From: Catellatospora citrea
GTDB lineage: Bacteria > Actinomycetota > Actinomycetes > Mycobacteriales > Micromonosporaceae
NCBI RefSeq assembly: GCF_003610235.1
Contig: NZ_RAPR01000001.1
Span: forward strand, 2,232,001-2,296,000
Reading direction: 5' to 3'
DNA length: 64,000 bases
The notes below the pieces were generated by a model. It was given only the letters and a program-made list of their open reading frames with translations. It had not been told where the DNA came from and ran no database searches. Of this stretch, positions 16,916 to 28,593 are shown in pieces (positions within the stretch are counted from its first letter, which is position 1; every line of letters starts with the position of its first letter). A program made the position numbers and the translations under genes.

Positions 16916-19900
16916 TCAGCTGGCCAGGGCGGACGGGCCGAGCAGGGCCTTGAGGTCGGCCATCAGCGCGGGCACCGGCGACACCCGCATCGGGCCGAGC
17001 CGGTAGGTCGACGACTTCTGGCCGTTGGTGAGCCGCACGTGCACCTCGGCCGGGCCGGGGTGGGTGGACAGCACCTCGCGCAGGCGCTCGACCAGCGGCG
17101 GCGTGCACCGGTTGGCCTGCAGCGCCAGCACCACGGGCTTGGCGTCGTCGGGCGCGCTGGTGTCCGGGATGGACATGTCCATCGCCATCAGCTTCGCCTG
17201 GTCGTCGCGGCGGTCCGCGCGGCCCTTGACCACCACGATGGCGTCCTCGGCGATGTACTGCCCGACCAGGTCGTAGGTGTTCGGGAAGAACAGCACCTCG
17301 ACCGCGCCGTCCAGGTCCTCCAGGGTCGCCGAGGCCCAGGCCTTGCCCTGCTTGGTGATGCGCCGCTGCACGCCGGAGAGGATGCCGGCCAGGGTGACGA
17401 TCTGCCCGTCGGAGACGCCGCCCTCCTCGTTGAGCGCCGCGATCGACATGTCGGCGGCCTTGCTCAGCACGTGCTGCAGGCCGAACAGCGGGTGGTCGGA
17501 GACGTACAGGCCGAGCATCTCGCGCTCGAAGACCAGCAGGTCGGTCTTGTCCCACTCGCCCGGCGGGATGGGCGGTGTGACGATCATGCCCGCGCCGGTC
17601 GAGTCGGTGTCGGCGAACGCCGAGCCGAACAGGTCGAACTGGCCGATGGCCTCGTTCTTCTTGACGCTCATGAACGAGTCGATGGCGTCGGCGTGCACCG
17701 ACAGCAGGCCCTTGCGGGGGTGCTCCATCGAGTCGAACGCGCCCGCCTTGATCAGCGACTCGATGGTGCGCTTGTTGCAGGCCACCGCGTCGACCTTGCG
17801 CAGGAAGTCGTAGAAGTCGGTGAACGCGCCCTGCTCCTTGCGGCCGCGCACGATCGCCTCGACGACGTTGCCGCCGACGTTGCGCACCGCGCCCAGGCCG
17901 AACCGGATCTCGTCGCCGACCGGGGTGAACCGGGCGGTGGAGGCGTTCACGTCGGGCGGCAGCACCTTGATGCCCATGCGCCGGCACTCGGCCAGGTAGA
18001 CGGCGGACTTGTCCTTGTCGTCGCCGACGGAGGTGAGCAGCGCCGCCATGTACTCGGCCGGGTAGTTGGCCTTGAGATAGGCGGTCCAGAAGGAGACCAG
18101 CCCGTACCCGGCGGTGTGCGCCTTGTTGAAGGCGTAGTCGGAGAACGGGACCAGGATGTCCCACAGCGTCTTGATCGCCGCATCGGAGTAGCCGTTCTCC
18201 TTCATACCGCCGGAGAAGGGCACGTACTCCTTGTCGAGGATCTCCTTCTTCTTCTTGCCCATCGCGCGGCGCAGCAGGTCGGCCTGGCCGAGGGTGTATC
18301 CGGCCAGCTTCTGCGCGATGGCCATGACCTGCTCCTGATACACGATCAGGCCGTAGGTGTCGCCGAGGATCTCCGACAGCGGCTCGGCCAGCTCGGGGTG
18401 GATGGCCACCACCGGCTTGCGGCCGTTCTTGCGGTCGGCGTAGTCGTTGTGCGCGTTCGCGCCCATCGGGCCGGGGCGGTACAGCGCCAGCACCGCGGAG
18501 ATGTCCTCGAAGCCGTCGGGGATCATCGAGCGCAGCAGCGCGCGCATCGGGCCGCCGTCGAGCTGGAACACGCCCAGGGTGTCGCCGCGGGCCAGCAGCT
18601 CGTAGGTGGGCTTGTCCTCCAGCGGCAGCTCTTCGAGCACCACGTCGATGCCGCGGTTGGACTTGATGCCCTCCAGGCAGTCGTCCATCACGGTGAGGTT
18701 GCGCAGGCCGAGGAAGTCCATCTTGAGCAGGCCGATGGACTCGCAGGCGCCCATGTCCCACTGGGTGATGATGGCGCCGTCCTGCTCGCGCTTCTGGATC
18801 GGCAGCACGTCCATCAGCGGCTCGCCGGACAGGATCACGCCGGCCGCGTGCACGCCCCACTGGCGCTTGAGGCCCTCGATGCCCTTGGCGGTGTCGACGA
18901 CCTTCTTGGTGTCCGGGTCGGTGTCGTACAGCGCCCGGAACTCCACCGCCTCCGGGTAGCGCGGGTGGTTGCTGTCGAAGATGCCGGTGAGCGGGATGTC
19001 CTTGCCCATCACCGCGGGCGGCATCGCCTTGGTGATCTTGTCGCCGACCGCGAACGGGTAGCCGAGCACCCGGGCCGCGTCCTTGATCGCGGCCTTGGCC
19101 TTGATGGTGCCGTACGTGATGATCTGCGCGACCCGCTCCTCGCCCCAGCGCTGGGTCGCGTAGCGGATCATGTCACCGCGCCGACGCTCGTCGAAGTCCA
19201 TGTCGATATCGGGCATGGAGACGCGGTCGGGGTTGAGGAACCGCTCGAACAGCAGGCCGTGCGACATCGGGTCGAGTTCGGTGATGCGCAGCGCGTACGC
19301 GATCAGCGCACCGGCCGCCGAACCACGCCCCGGACCCACCCGGATGCCCTCCTGCCGCGCGTACGCGCACAGGTCGGCGGTCACCAGGAAGTAGCCCGGG
19401 AAGCCCATCTTGCAGATGACGTCGAGCTCGTAGTCGGCCTGGCGCAGCCGGTCCTCGGGCACCCCGTTCGGGAAGCGGTCGCGCAGGCCGCGGTGCACCT
19501 CGGCGCGCAGCCACGACTCCTCGGTGTAGCCCTCTGGCACCGGGAAGGACGGCATCAGGTTGCGGTGCGCGAACACCTCCTTGTAGTCGCCGATCCGCTC
19601 GGCGATCTCCAGGGTGTTGTCGCACGCGCCCGGCACCAGGTCGTCCCACTGGCGGCGCATCTCCTCGGCCGACTTGAGGTAGAAGTCGCGGGCGTCGAAC
19701 TTGAAGCGCTTCGGGTCGGCCATCGTCGAGCCGGACTGCACGCACAGCAGCACCTCGTGCGCGTCGGCGTCGGCCGCGTACGTGTAGTGCAGGTCGTTGG
19801 TCACCAGCGGCTTGAGGTTCATGTGCTTGCGCAGCCGGTCCAGCCCCTCGCGGGCGGCCTTCTCGATGCCGATGCCGTGGTCCATCAGCTCCAGGTAGAA

Positions 19901-20449
19901 GTTCTCCTTGCCGAAGATGTCCTGGAACTCACCCGCCGATGCCACGGCCTTGTCGAAGTCGCCGATGCGCAGCCAGGTCTGGATCTCACCCGACGGGCAG
20001 CCGGTGGTCGCGATGACCCCCTTGCCGTATGCGTGCAGCAGTTCGCGGTCCGCGCGGGGCTTGTAGAAGTAGCCCTCCAGGCTGGCCTTCGACTGCATCC
20101 GGAACAGGTTGCGCAGCCCGTCGGCGTCGGCCGCCAGCATGGTCATGTGGGTGTACGCGCCACCGCCGGAGACGTCGTTCTCCCCGCCGTCGGCCCAGCG
20201 CACGCGCACGCGCTCCTGCCGGGCCGTGTTCGGGGTCACGTAGCTCTCGACGCCGATGATCGGCTTGATGCCCGCGGCGGTCGCCTGCTTGTAGAAGTCG
20301 TAGGCGCCGAACATGTTGCCGTGGTCGGTCATCGCCAGGGCGGGCATCTGGAGGCGGTTGGCCTCCTTGAAGAGCTCCTTCAACCGGGCCGCGCCGTCGA
20401 GCATCGAATACTCCGTGTGCACGTGAAGATGCACAAAAGAGTCGCCCAC
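16916..20449 (-). CDS. dnaE: DNA polymerase III subunit alpha DnaE
   Basis: Replicative C-family polymerase catalytic subunit, 1177 residues, the usual length for DnaE1. The N-terminal PHP domain is visible ([24 protein letters not shown]). The polymerase active site PDIDMDFD places D416 and D418 as metal ligands. A tandem HhH region and an OB domain ([28 protein letters not shown]) follow. No intein interrupts it. The start is a GTG at 20449 with GGGGGTGGG upstream. Its 3' end is 14 bp from the convergent EspC-like gene with no obvious terminator between. Confidence 0.97.
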   Translation of the reverse strand: MGDSFVHLHVHTEYSMLDGAARLKELFKEANRLQMPALAMTDHGNMFGAYDFYKQATAAGIKPIIGVESYVTPNTARQERVRVRWADGGENDVSGGGAYTHMTMLAADADGLRNLFRMQSKASLEGYFYKPRADRELLHAYGKGVIATTGCPSGEIQTWLRIGDFDKAVASAGEFQDIFGKENFYLELMDHGIGIEKAAREGLDRLRKHMNLKPLVTNDLHYTYAADADAHEVLLCVQSGSTMADPKRFKFDARDFYLKSAEEMRRQWDDLVPGACDNTLEIAERIGDYKEVFAHRNLMPSFPVPEGYTEESWLRAEVHRGLRDRFPNGVPEDRLRQADYELDVICKMGFPGYFLVTADLCAYARQEGIRVGPGRGSAAGALIAYALRITELDPMSHGLLFERFLNPDRVSMPDIDMDFDERRRGDMIRYATQRWGEERVAQIITYGTIKAKAAIKDAARVLGYPFAVGDKITKAMPPAVMGKDIPLTGIFDSNHPRYPEAVEFRALYDTDPDTKKVVDTAKGIEGLKRQWGVHAAGVILSGEPLMDVLPIQKREQDGAIITQWDMGACESIGLLKMDFLGLRNLTVMDDCLEGIKSNRGIDVVLEELPLEDKPTYELLARGDTLGVFQLDGGPMRALLRSMIPDGFEDISAVLALYRPGPMGANAHNDYADRKNGRKPVVAIHPELAEPLSEILGDTYGLIVYQEQVMAIAQKLAGYTLGQADLLRRAMGKKKKEILDKEYVPFSGGMKENGYSDAAIKTLWDILVPFSDYAFNKAHTAGYGLVSFWTAYLKANYPAEYMAALLTSVGDDKDKSAVYLAECRRMGIKVLPPDVNASTARFTPVGDEIRFGLGAVRNVGGNVVEAIVRGRKEQGAFTDFYDFLRKVDAVACNKRTIESLIKAGAFDSMEHPRKGLLSVHADAIDSFMSVKKNEAIGQFDLFGSAFADTDSTGAGMIVTPPIPPGEWDKTDLLVFEREMLGLYVSDHPLFGLQHVLSKAADMSIAALNEEGGVSDGQIVTLAGILSGVQRRITKQGKAWASATLEDLDGAVEVLFFPNTYDLVGQYIAEDAIVVVKGRADRRDDQAKLMAMDMSIPDTSAPDDAKPVVLALQANRCTPPLVERLREVLSTHPGPAEVHVRLTNGQKSSTYRLGPMRVSPVPALMADLKALLGPSALAS

Positions 20450-20539
20450 GGCGTACCCACCCCCAGCTAGTAGACGGTAAACCTCAGCCTAGTCCTGCGC
20501 TCCGAAGCGTTCCACCCGCCGCTCCCGGGGTGCCCGGCG

Positions 20540-21586
20540 TCACCGGGCGAAGGGTTCCACCATCACCGATGCCGCGTTCAGCCAGGCCCGCTTCGTGGTC
20601 TGCTGGAGCGCGCCGTACTCGATCGACGAGCCGGTCTCCAGGGCCGGGTCGAAGGGCACCACGACCACCGCGCGGGTGCGGGTGGCGAAGTGCTTGCGCA
20701 GGTCCTCCAGCAGCGGCGAGGTGCCCGGGGTGGCGCAGGACAGCAGCGTCACCGCGTTCTCCGCCAGCTTGCCCAGGCCCAGCTCGTGCAGCAGGTCGAT
20801 CATCCAGTCCGCGGTGAAGGCCGCGTCCTCGCGCGGCACCGTGGTGATCACGAGCTGGTCGGCGGCGCGGATCACCGTCTGCCAGTTGGCGCTCTCCACG
20901 TTGTTGCCGGTGTCCACGCAGACGACGTCGTGGGTACGGCACAGCAGGTCCAGCACCCGGCGCACGGTGTGCTGGTCGAGCCGCTGGGCGAAGCGCGGGT
21001 TCTCCTCGCCGGCCAGCACGTCGTAGGACCCGTCGGAGGCGTGCCGCAGGTAGTCGTCGAGCCGGTCCTTCAGCTCGGGCAGCGGCGCGTTCTCGATCTC
21101 CAGCAGGTCGCTGAGCAGGTGCCGGATGGTCCGCGCGTGCCGCGCGCTGCCCGCCCGCAGCCCGAGCGTGCCGCGCAGCTCGTTGTCGTCCCAGGCCAGC
21201 ACGCCGCGCCCGCGCACGCTGCCGATGGTCGCCGCGGCCAGCACGGTGGCGGTGGTCTTGTGCACCCCGCCCTTGGGGTTGGCGAACGCCAGCACCTTGG
21301 GGCCGCCCAGCTCCCGGCGCAGCACCGAGACGGCGTGGTCGACGTCGTCGGCACGGGCCGCGGGACGCCACTCGATCCGCCCGGCGGGCGTGCCGTATGC
21401 CGGACCCGCCGGGGTGGCCGTGGCCGGGCCGGTGGGCGCGGGATCGACCGGCGCCGGGTCGCGGGGTGGCGCGGCGCGTGCCCGGTCGAGCAGCACCCGC
21501 CAGCGTGAGGTCGCCTCGGCGGGCGTCAGCTCGCCGGGTCGGCCCCAAGCCGTGGGGCCGTCGCCCCGCTGGCCGTTGCGCTCCAC
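20540..21586 (-). CDS. MinD/ParA-like P-loop ATPase
   Basis: A 348-residue protein with a variable Pro/Ala-rich N-terminus (about 1-90) and a SIMIBI-class ATPase domain. The deviant Walker A is KGGVHKTT at 105-112; VVCVDTGNN and LVITTVPREDAAFTADW follow in the positions expected for a ParA/MinD fold. There is no ParB partner nearby. Similar actinobacterial proteins accompany ESX systems or act in localisation, so a link to the toxin island beyond dnaE is possible but unproven. The GTG at 21586 is preferred to a TTG at 21628 because GGGGAGGG lies 9 nt before it. Confidence 0.8.
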   Translation of the reverse strand: MERNGQRGDGPTAWGRPGELTPAEATSRWRVLLDRARAAPPRDPAPVDPAPTGPATATPAGPAYGTPAGRIEWRPAARADDVDHAVSVLRRELGGPKVLAFANPKGGVHKTTATVLAAATIGSVRGRGVLAWDDNELRGTLGLRAGSARHARTIRHLLSDLLEIENAPLPELKDRLDDYLRHASDGSYDVLAGEENPRFAQRLDQHTVRRVLDLLCRTHDVVCVDTGNNVESANWQTVIRAADQLVITTVPREDAAFTADWMIDLLHELGLGKLAENAVTLLSCATPGTSPLLEDLRKHFATRTRAVVVVPFDPALETGSSIEYGALQQTTKRAWLNAASVMVEPFAR

Positions 21587-21637
21587 GGTGTGCGCCCTCC
21601 CCGCCCTGCCAGAGTGATCAATGATCAATTCGATGCC

Positions 21638-21643
21638 AGGCTA
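21638..21643 (-). promoter_or_regulatory. -10 box for ParA-like gene
   Basis: TAGCCT on the minus strand, about 50 nt before the GTG at 21586, fits TAnnnT; a palindromic TGATCATTGATCA lies just downstream at 21615-21627 and could be an operator. Confidence 0.35.
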
Positions 21644-21815
21644 CGCACCTCGACACCGGCTTGACCACCCTATGTGTTCTGGCACCCACACCTCCAGACC
21701 CTGTCGGCCGATTGCCGCCGAGAAGAGGTGAAGAGGTCTTGCGAACCGGGTCTCCTCCTGCTCAACGAAGCCGTTCGATGCAGGGTGCGGACACCCGCGG
21801 GGGACCCCCGCACGC

Positions 21816-22874
21816 TCAGCCGGACCGCCCGGCGTCGGACGCCGCGGCCGAGGGCGCGTGTTCCGGCGACGCCGGGGCCGTGTCGTCGCCGGACGGGCTC
21901 GTCTGCGCGACCGGCGACGCGTGCGGCGCGGTGGGGCCGGCGCTGGGCCTGGTCGACGGCGGTCCGCTCGCCTCGGCGCCCGGCCGGTCGCTCGGCTCGG
22001 CGCTCGGCTCACCACCGGGCGTCGCGCTGGGCTGCGCGCTCGGCGAGGCGCTGGGCACGGCCGAGGCGGACGGGTCGAGCTGGCCGACCTGCTCCGGCAG
22101 CGGGGGCAGGAAGACCGCCCGGTCCAGCCGCCGCACCTCGGGCGCGGGGTCCACGGCGCGCACCTCGGGACGCGCCGCGATCTGGTCCAGCGCCGCCGGG
22201 GTGGCCCGCACCACCGCCGCGTACACGCAGGTGCAGCCGGTGCGGTAGGCCTCCGCCTCGGCCTCGGCGACCGCCGAGCCGCCCAGGTACGTGTCGCGCA
22301 GGCGGTCCTCCTCCGCGTCCGCGGTGGTCAGCTTGCCCGCCAGGCCGCGGAAGTCCGCCGCGTCGGCGTCCTTGCGCACGGCGACGTGCTTCATCCCGGT
22401 GACCACGTCCTCAGGGATCTTGAAGGCCGGGATGCGCACCGATGCCGTCGACGTCTTGCCCAGCGGCACGCGGGCGTAGACCTCGACCACCGAGACGCCG
22501 CCGAGCACCGGCGTGAGCCGCTCCGGCGCCAGATACGCCTTGAGACTGACCAGGGCATACGTCTCCACCGGCGTCGCCGACGGGCGCTTGAGCAGGCCGG
22601 CCAGTTCGGAGCGGGCCTGCTTGGCGTACAGCGGCACCGACTGCCCCTGCACGACGCCGACCTGCACCGTCTCGCCGAGCGTGCTCTCCGGGGTGGCCGT
22701 GGTCCCGCGGTGCGCGGTCCACACCACGGCGAGCAGCACTCCGGTGACTCCGAACAGGGCGGCCCCGGTGAGCAGCCGCAACCGCAGCCGCCCGCGCGCG
22801 AGGCGGACGAAGCCGCCCGCGAGCCGCGGCACTATCACCTGGTCCAGATGGCGCAAGAACTTCTGCGGGCGCAT
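21816..22874 (-). CDS. Single-pass membrane protein with Pro/Ser-rich tail
   Basis: A 352-residue protein of unknown function. A basic cytoplasmic N-terminus (about 1-32) is followed by one membrane helix (about 33-53), an extracytoplasmic domain (about 60-240) with a Cys pair (TGCTCVY) that could form a disulfide, and a disordered Pro/Ser/Glu tail from about 255. It lies directly downstream of the RluD-family gene on the same strand, 46 bp away. The architecture suggests a surface-exposed, wall-spanning protein; no enzyme motif is seen. Confidence 0.7.
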   Translation of the reverse strand: MRPQKFLRHLDQVIVPRLAGGFVRLARGRLRLRLLTGAALFGVTGVLLAVVWTAHRGTTATPESTLGETVQVGVVQGQSVPLYAKQARSELAGLLKRPSATPVETYALVSLKAYLAPERLTPVLGGVSVVEVYARVPLGKTSTASVRIPAFKIPEDVVTGMKHVAVRKDADAADFRGLAGKLTTADAEEDRLRDTYLGGSAVAEAEAEAYRTGCTCVYAAVVRATPAALDQIAARPEVRAVDPAPEVRRLDRAVFLPPLPEQVGQLDPSASAVPSASPSAQPSATPGGEPSAEPSDRPGAEASGPPSTRPSAGPTAPHASPVAQTSPSGDDTAPASPEHAPSAAASDAGRSG

Positions 22875-22920
22875 CCCGCGTTCCTCTCATCCGACCTCGC
22901 GCGCCGGGCGCGAGCGCGTG

Positions 22921-23859
22921 TCAGCCAGCCTCTTGCAGCAGGGTGAGAGCCTGCGCGAGATCTGGCGGGTACTCGCTGACGAACCGGACTTCCTGCCCGG
23001 TGCCGGGGTGGATGAAGCTGAGCTCCCGCGCGTGCAGCCACTGCCGGTGCAGGCCGAGGCGGGCGGAGAGCGTCGGGTCGGCGCCGTAGGTCGTGTCGCC
23101 TACGCAGGGGTGCCGCAGAGCGGAGAAGTGCACCCGGATCTGGTGGGTGCGCCCGGTCTCCAGTCTGATGTCGACGAGGCTGGCGGAGGGGAAGGCCTCC
23201 AGCGTGTCGTAGTGGGTGATGCTGGGCTTGCCGCCCGACATCACCGCGAACTTCCAGTCGTGCGTGGGGTGCCGGTCGATGGGGGCGTCGACCGTGCCGC
23301 GCAGCGGGTCGAGGTGGCCCTGCACCACCGCGTGGTAGCGCTTGTCCACCTCCCGGTGCTTGAAGGCCCACTTCAGCGCGCTGTACGCGGTCTCGCTCTT
23401 GGCGACGACCATGAGGCCGGTGGTGCCGACGTCGAGGCGGTGCACGACGCCCTGGCGCTCGGCGGCGCCGCTGGTGGCGACCGTCTGCCCCATGGCGGCG
23501 AGGCCGCCGATCACGGTCGGGCCGGTCCAACCGGGGCTGGGGTGGGCCGCGACGCCGACCGGCTTGTCCACCACGACGATGTCGTCGTCGCTGTGCACGA
23601 TCTGCAGGCCGTCGACCCGCTCGGCCACCACGGCGGGGGCCGTGGGCGGGGCGGGCAGGGTCACCTCCAGCCAGCTGCCGCCGGTGACCTTGTCCGACTT
23701 GCCGCGGGGCATGCCGTCGACGGTGGCGTCACCGGATTCGACCAGGGTGGCCGCCGCGGTGCGCGACAGCCCGAACAACCGTGAGACCGCCTGGTCCAGC
23801 CGCATCCCGTCCAGCCCGTCCGGGACCGGCAGGGATCGGGTCTCCCCCGTCAGCCCCAT
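22921..23859 (-). CDS. RluA/RluD-family pseudouridine synthase
   Basis: Converts uridine to pseudouridine in 23S rRNA (by family). The 312-residue protein has an N-terminal S4 RNA-binding domain (about 18-70), the RluD motif [16 protein letters not shown], motif [20 protein letters not shown] with catalytic D143, and motif [16 protein letters not shown]. The ATG at 23859 lies inside the end of lspA (10-bp overlap), an arrangement common in actinobacteria and Firmicutes, so the two are probably co-translated. The ribosome site is weak (GGTG). Confidence 0.93.
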   Translation of the reverse strand: MGLTGETRSLPVPDGLDGMRLDQAVSRLFGLSRTAAATLVESGDATVDGMPRGKSDKVTGGSWLEVTLPAPPTAPAVVAERVDGLQIVHSDDDIVVVDKPVGVAAHPSPGWTGPTVIGGLAAMGQTVATSGAAERQGVVHRLDVGTTGLMVVAKSETAYSALKWAFKHREVDKRYHAVVQGHLDPLRGTVDAPIDRHPTHDWKFAVMSGGKPSITHYDTLEAFPSASLVDIRLETGRTHQIRVHFSALRHPCVGDTTYGADPTLSARLGLHRQWLHARELSFIHPGTGQEVRFVSEYPPDLAQALTLLQEAG

Positions 23860-24497
23860 GACTGGGCACCACGGTCGGAGGGGACGGCTGCGGACGAGAC
23901 GTCGCGCGGGTCGCCCGGCGCGGGGCCGTCGTCGGTGTCGGTCTTCTTGTCCGACGTGATGCGGCTGCCGTCGCGCTGGCGGCCCAGCAGCTCCAGCAGG
24001 ATCGCCAGGCTCACGCCGCCGACCAGCGCCATGTCCGCGACGTTGAAGATCGGGAAGGCCTGGCCGTGCGGGTGGAACACGCTGATGAAGTCGACCACGT
24101 GCCCGTGGAACGGGGCCGGCGCCCGGAAGATGCGGTCGGCCAGGTTGCCGACCACCCCGCCGAGCACCATGCCCAGCGCGATCGCCCAGGGCAGCGAGCG
24201 CAGCTGGCGGGCCATGAAGCCGATCCAGCAGAGCACGCCCAGGGCGATGATCGGGAAGATGTAGGTGTGGTCGGCGAAGAGGCTGAACGCCGCCCCGCTG
24301 TTGCGGGTCAACGACATGTAGACGGCGCCGCCGAGCAGCTTGATCGGCTCGTGCGGGTCCAGCTTCGTCGCCCACTCCTTGGTGACCAGGTCCAGCGCCA
24401 GCGCGAACACGGCCATCCCCGCGAAGACCGACAAGGCCTTGCCCCGGCTGATCCGACGTGGGGAGTGCTCCGGTTCCCTCTGGTTGTCCTGCTCCAC
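23850..24497 (-). CDS. lspA: Lipoprotein signal peptidase LspA
   Basis: Integral membrane aspartyl protease that removes signal peptides from prolipoproteins. Four hydrophobic helices are visible, and the catalytic pair are in GNLADR (D121) and FNVADM (D155); TRNSGAAFS is also conserved. A charged tail of about 45 residues follows the last helix. The GTG at 24497 is chosen because GGGGAG lies 7 nt before it; a TTG at 24512 is in frame but less well placed. Its end overlaps the RluD-family gene. Confidence 0.93.
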   Translation of the reverse strand: MEQDNQREPEHSPRRISRGKALSVFAGMAVFALALDLVTKEWATKLDPHEPIKLLGGAVYMSLTRNSGAAFSLFADHTYIFPIIALGVLCWIGFMARQLRSLPWAIALGMVLGGVVGNLADRIFRAPAPFHGHVVDFISVFHPHGQAFPIFNVADMALVGGVSLAILLELLGRQRDGSRITSDKKTDTDDGPAPGDPRDVSSAAVPSDRGAQSWG

Positions 24498-24578
24498 CGA
24501 CACACTCCCCAAGTCACGGACGCGGGCGCGCCCTTCGTACGATCATGCCCGGTCGGCTCCGGGTGGCGGGAACCGGCC

Positions 24579-25361
24579 CTAGCGGCGCTCTTCCAGTTGC
24601 TTGCACGTCACGCACAGGGTGGCGGACGGGAACGCGGCCAGCCGCTCCACCGGGATCGGGTTGCCGCACTTCTCGCACCAGCCGTAGCTGCCCTCGTCGA
24701 GGCGCTCCAGCGCGCGCTCGACCTGGGTGATCCGCTCCAGGATGTTGTTCGCGAGAGTGATCTCCTGCTCGCGCTCGAACGTCTTGGTGCCGGTGTCGGC
24801 CTGGTCGTCGCCGGCCGAGTCGGTGAGCCGGTCGCGCTGCAGTTCGGCGATCTCGACGAGCGTGTGGTCGTACTCCTCCTGCAGCTCGTCACGGCGCGCC
24901 GTCAGCGCCACGCGGATCTTCTCGGTCTCCGCGGCGCTGCGATCACCCTTCTTCACCGCGGTCGCCTTGGCGGCCGTACGGCTGGCGGTCTTGGACTCGG
25001 CAGGTTTGACCATGGTCGCTCCCTCGGCCGCGGTCGTGGCGGCGCTCGGCGTTGCCTGGGCGGGGGGATTCTCTTCCGTCCCGGCGGCGTGCCGCCGGGT
25101 GGCCGTGGTGGTGGCGCGCGCCGTCTTCTTGGCGTCGGCGGCCGCCGCGGCGGGCTTGGCCGCCGTCTTGCGCTCGGGCGCGGCCGTCTTGGCGGCGCGC
25201 TTGGCGGTGGTGCTGTCTGAGGTAGCCGTCACCGTCTCCCCCTTCGCCGTGGCCGCCCCCGCGGCCACTGTCTTCACGGAGCGCTTCGGCGCCGCGGTGG
25301 TCTTCGCGACGGCCTTCTTCGCCGCCGCTCCGGTCTTGCTCCCGCCTGCCCTTTCGGCCAT
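24579..25361 (-). CDS. TraR/DksA-type zinc-finger protein with histone-H1-like N-terminus
   Basis: A 260-residue protein in two halves. Residues about 1-140 are Lys/Ala/Thr-rich (AAKKAVAKTTAAPKR and similar runs), like histone H1 tails or the tail of actinobacterial HupS. Residues about 150-260 form a DksA-like coiled coil and a C4 zinc finger (CEKCGNP...CVTCK). DksA proteins enter the RNA polymerase secondary channel; the basic tail may add DNA binding. The ATG at 25361 has GGGGGA upstream; earlier in-frame codons look non-coding. Confidence 0.85.
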   Translation of the reverse strand: MAERAGGSKTGAAAKKAVAKTTAAPKRSVKTVAAGAATAKGETVTATSDSTTAKRAAKTAAPERKTAAKPAAAAADAKKTARATTTATRRHAAGTEENPPAQATPSAATTAAEGATMVKPAESKTASRTAAKATAVKKGDRSAAETEKIRVALTARRDELQEEYDHTLVEIAELQRDRLTDSAGDDQADTGTKTFEREQEITLANNILERITQVERALERLDEGSYGWCEKCGNPIPVERLAAFPSATLCVTCKQLEERR

Positions 25362-25421
25362 GGCGTCCCCCAGATGCAAAACGGGCGCGCGGCTCACGCC
25401 GCGCACTCCAATAGGCTGGCA

Positions 25422-25450
25422 AGAATACGGAACGTATGGACGGTCCACAA
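25422..25450 (-). promoter_or_regulatory. Promoter of DksA-like gene
   Basis: On the minus strand TTGTGG (25445-25450) and TATTCT (25422-25427) are separated by 17 bp. Predicted transcription start near 25415 leaves a leader of about 50 nt. Confidence 0.5.
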
Positions 25451-25599
25451 ACATGCCACGCACTGCCTGCCGAATTCCTGGGAGTACCCCGGATCGGCCC
25501 GAAGTATCCGCAGGAAAGGCACGGATCACCGCGGCCGTGACGGGCATTGCCGCGCCGACCGTCCCTTTCTGGTGAATTTGGCAAAAGGGACAATATCAC

Positions 25600-27092
<1,493 letters not shown>

Positions 27093-27096
<4 letters not shown>

Positions 27097-27413
27097 CGAC
27101 CCGCCTCGTGCAGCGCGGTCAGGCGGGCCGCCAGGTCGGCGGGCGGCGTCTCGATCAGAAAGAGCTTGTCGCGGCTGGCCAGGCCGGTGCGCAACGAGAC
27201 ACTGGCCGCCGGCAGCGACAGCGCGTCGGCCAGCGCGCGTCGGGCGGCCTCGGTCGCGCGGCCGTCGACGGCGGGCGCCTGCACCGCCACGATCAGCGCG
27301 ATGCCGTGCGGACCCGGGTAGGCGCCACCGACCCGCGTCCGTCCCGCGCCCGGTTTGACCCGGACCGCGACCACGGCGGGTTCCGTCACCGAGGAGGACC
27401 GATCACGTGCCAT
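27093..27413 (-). CDS. DUF167/YggU-family protein
   Basis: A 106-residue alpha/beta protein of the DUF167 family: VAVRVKPGAGRTRVGG, IVAVQAPAVDGRATEAARRALADAL and the closing SLRTGLASRDKLFLIE are typical. Function is unknown; in many bacteria it neighbours yggS/yggT, and here it lies on the other side of divIVA. The ATG at 27413 is chosen because upstream in-frame sequence lacks family similarity. Its stop is in a GTGA overlap with the antiporter gene. Confidence 0.85.
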
Positions 27414-27576
27414 GACCCATTGTGCCGGAAGCCCCTTCCGGCCACGTGGCAGGACCTCCGGTGTCCCGCCCGGGATCACCGACCCGCCCCGGCGCGCCAC
27501 CCCGGAGGGCGGCGCGCCGCGCGGTCGATCGCCCCGCCCGAGAAGATCAGCGGGTGCACCGGAGGATCGGGTCCGG

Positions 27577-28239
27577 TCAGACCCGGCGGGCGTCGGCCAG
27601 CAGGGCGCTGTCCGGCTCGCAGAGACCACAGGGGCTGAACCCGAGGTCCACGGCCTCGGACACCGGAAGCGGCTCGTACGGCCGTCCCAGCAGGTGCACG
27701 CACCCGGCCACGTGGTAGCGCGGCCGTCCGTCGATCACGAGCACGTCCGCCGACATCCGGGCGATCCGCGCCGCGTCCGCCGGCGAGATCCGCTGCGCCA
27801 CCGGCTCGTCCGGCGGGTCCTCGTCGTCGAAATCGTCGGCCCGCCCGCCCGCGCCCTGCGCCGGCAGCACGACCTCGGTCTGCTGGTATCCGGCGGACAT
27901 CGGTTCGTTGTCGGTGCGGCCGAGCACCGGCTGGCGTACCGGCTCGTCGTCCCAGTCGTCCCGTTCGGGAACCCGGGGCGGCACCACAGCCCGGCCGCCG
28001 GCACGCCGGCCGGCCGGTTCGTCATCCTCGTCACCATCGAACTGCTCGTCCTCGTCTTCGTCGAGGAGCCCGGCCGCGGCTCGCGCGGCAGCAGCCTGGC
28101 GTGCGCCCACCACAAGGGCGACCGCGGCCAGCAGGCTGGTGCCGATCGAACCGACGAGCAGACCGCTCGATCCGTCCGTGAGGCCCAGCACGAGCAGCAC
28201 AACGGCAACGAGGATGAGCAGCAGACTTGCGACTATCAC
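27577..28239 (-). CDS. Membrane protein with C-terminal Ada-like zinc motif
   Basis: A 220-residue protein. Two adjacent hydrophobic helices (about 2-20 and 26-46) form an N-terminal hairpin. A long acidic disordered region follows (about 58-155). The C-terminus holds YHVAGC at about 179-184 and PCGLC about 208-212, spaced like the zinc-binding motif of Ada-type domains (YHxxxC...GxxPCxxC). A role as membrane-tethered metal- or nucleic-acid-binding protein is conceivable; nothing more can be said. The start is GTG with GGGGTGAG upstream. Confidence 0.7.
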   Translation of the reverse strand: MIVASLLLILVAVVLLVLGLTDGSSGLLVGSIGTSLLAAVALVVGARQAAAARAAAGLLDEDEDEQFDGDEDDEPAGRRAGGRAVVPPRVPERDDWDDEPVRQPVLGRTDNEPMSAGYQQTEVVLPAQGAGGRADDFDDEDPPDEPVAQRISPADAARIARMSADVLVIDGRPRYHVAGCVHLLGRPYEPLPVSEAVDLGFSPCGLCEPDSALLADARRV

Positions 28240-28593
28240 AGCTCACCCCCGCCGCGTCGGCTAGATCCAGGTCTCGGCCCGGTCCGGGACACGCTCCTGG
28301 GCATCACCCGGGGGAAAGCGCTCACGAACCGGCCGTCTCGCTACCGGCGCGGGAGGGTCCCGCACCGGCGAACCCGAGGCGCCGGCCGTGTCACGGCTCG
28401 GAGGCACCCAGGCTCGTTTTCTATTTGCGGTGCGACGGCAGCGACGAGGGGTGAGGCTGCCGCGGTGACTCTGGCTGTGCGTGAGGGGTGGTACAGGTGG
28501 GACATGCCGTCGGGATCCACCGCCGCGCCCCGGCGGTCCGCCGAAACGGACCGCCCAGGGGACGCCGGTGGTCTCACCCGGTGGCGCAGCCGC
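28240..28593. other. Intergenic region between divIVA and Ada-motif membrane gene
   Basis: A 354-bp stretch without a supported gene. It holds a terminator-like hairpin just after divIVA (28532-28555) and an AT-richer patch around 28408-28420 that may belong to the promoter of the downstream minus-strand gene. I see no tRNA, riboswitch or conserved peptide in it. Confidence 0.6.
28532..28555 (-). terminator. Hairpin downstream of divIVA
   Basis: Perfect 9-bp stem GGCGGTCCG / CGGACCGCC with a 6-nt CCGAAA loop, about 40 nt after the divIVA stop. There is no U-run, as is usual in high-GC actinobacteria; it most likely ends the division-cluster transcript. Confidence 0.6.

Noticed and set aside
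25362..25547. Upstream extension of the DksA-like protein
   Set aside because: The extra residues lack family similarity and would cross the predicted promoter at 25422-25450; ATG 25361 has a ribosome site.
28240..28593. Possible gene downstream of divIVA
   Set aside because: Frames here are short, lack ribosome sites and have poor codon bias; only a hairpin is convincing.
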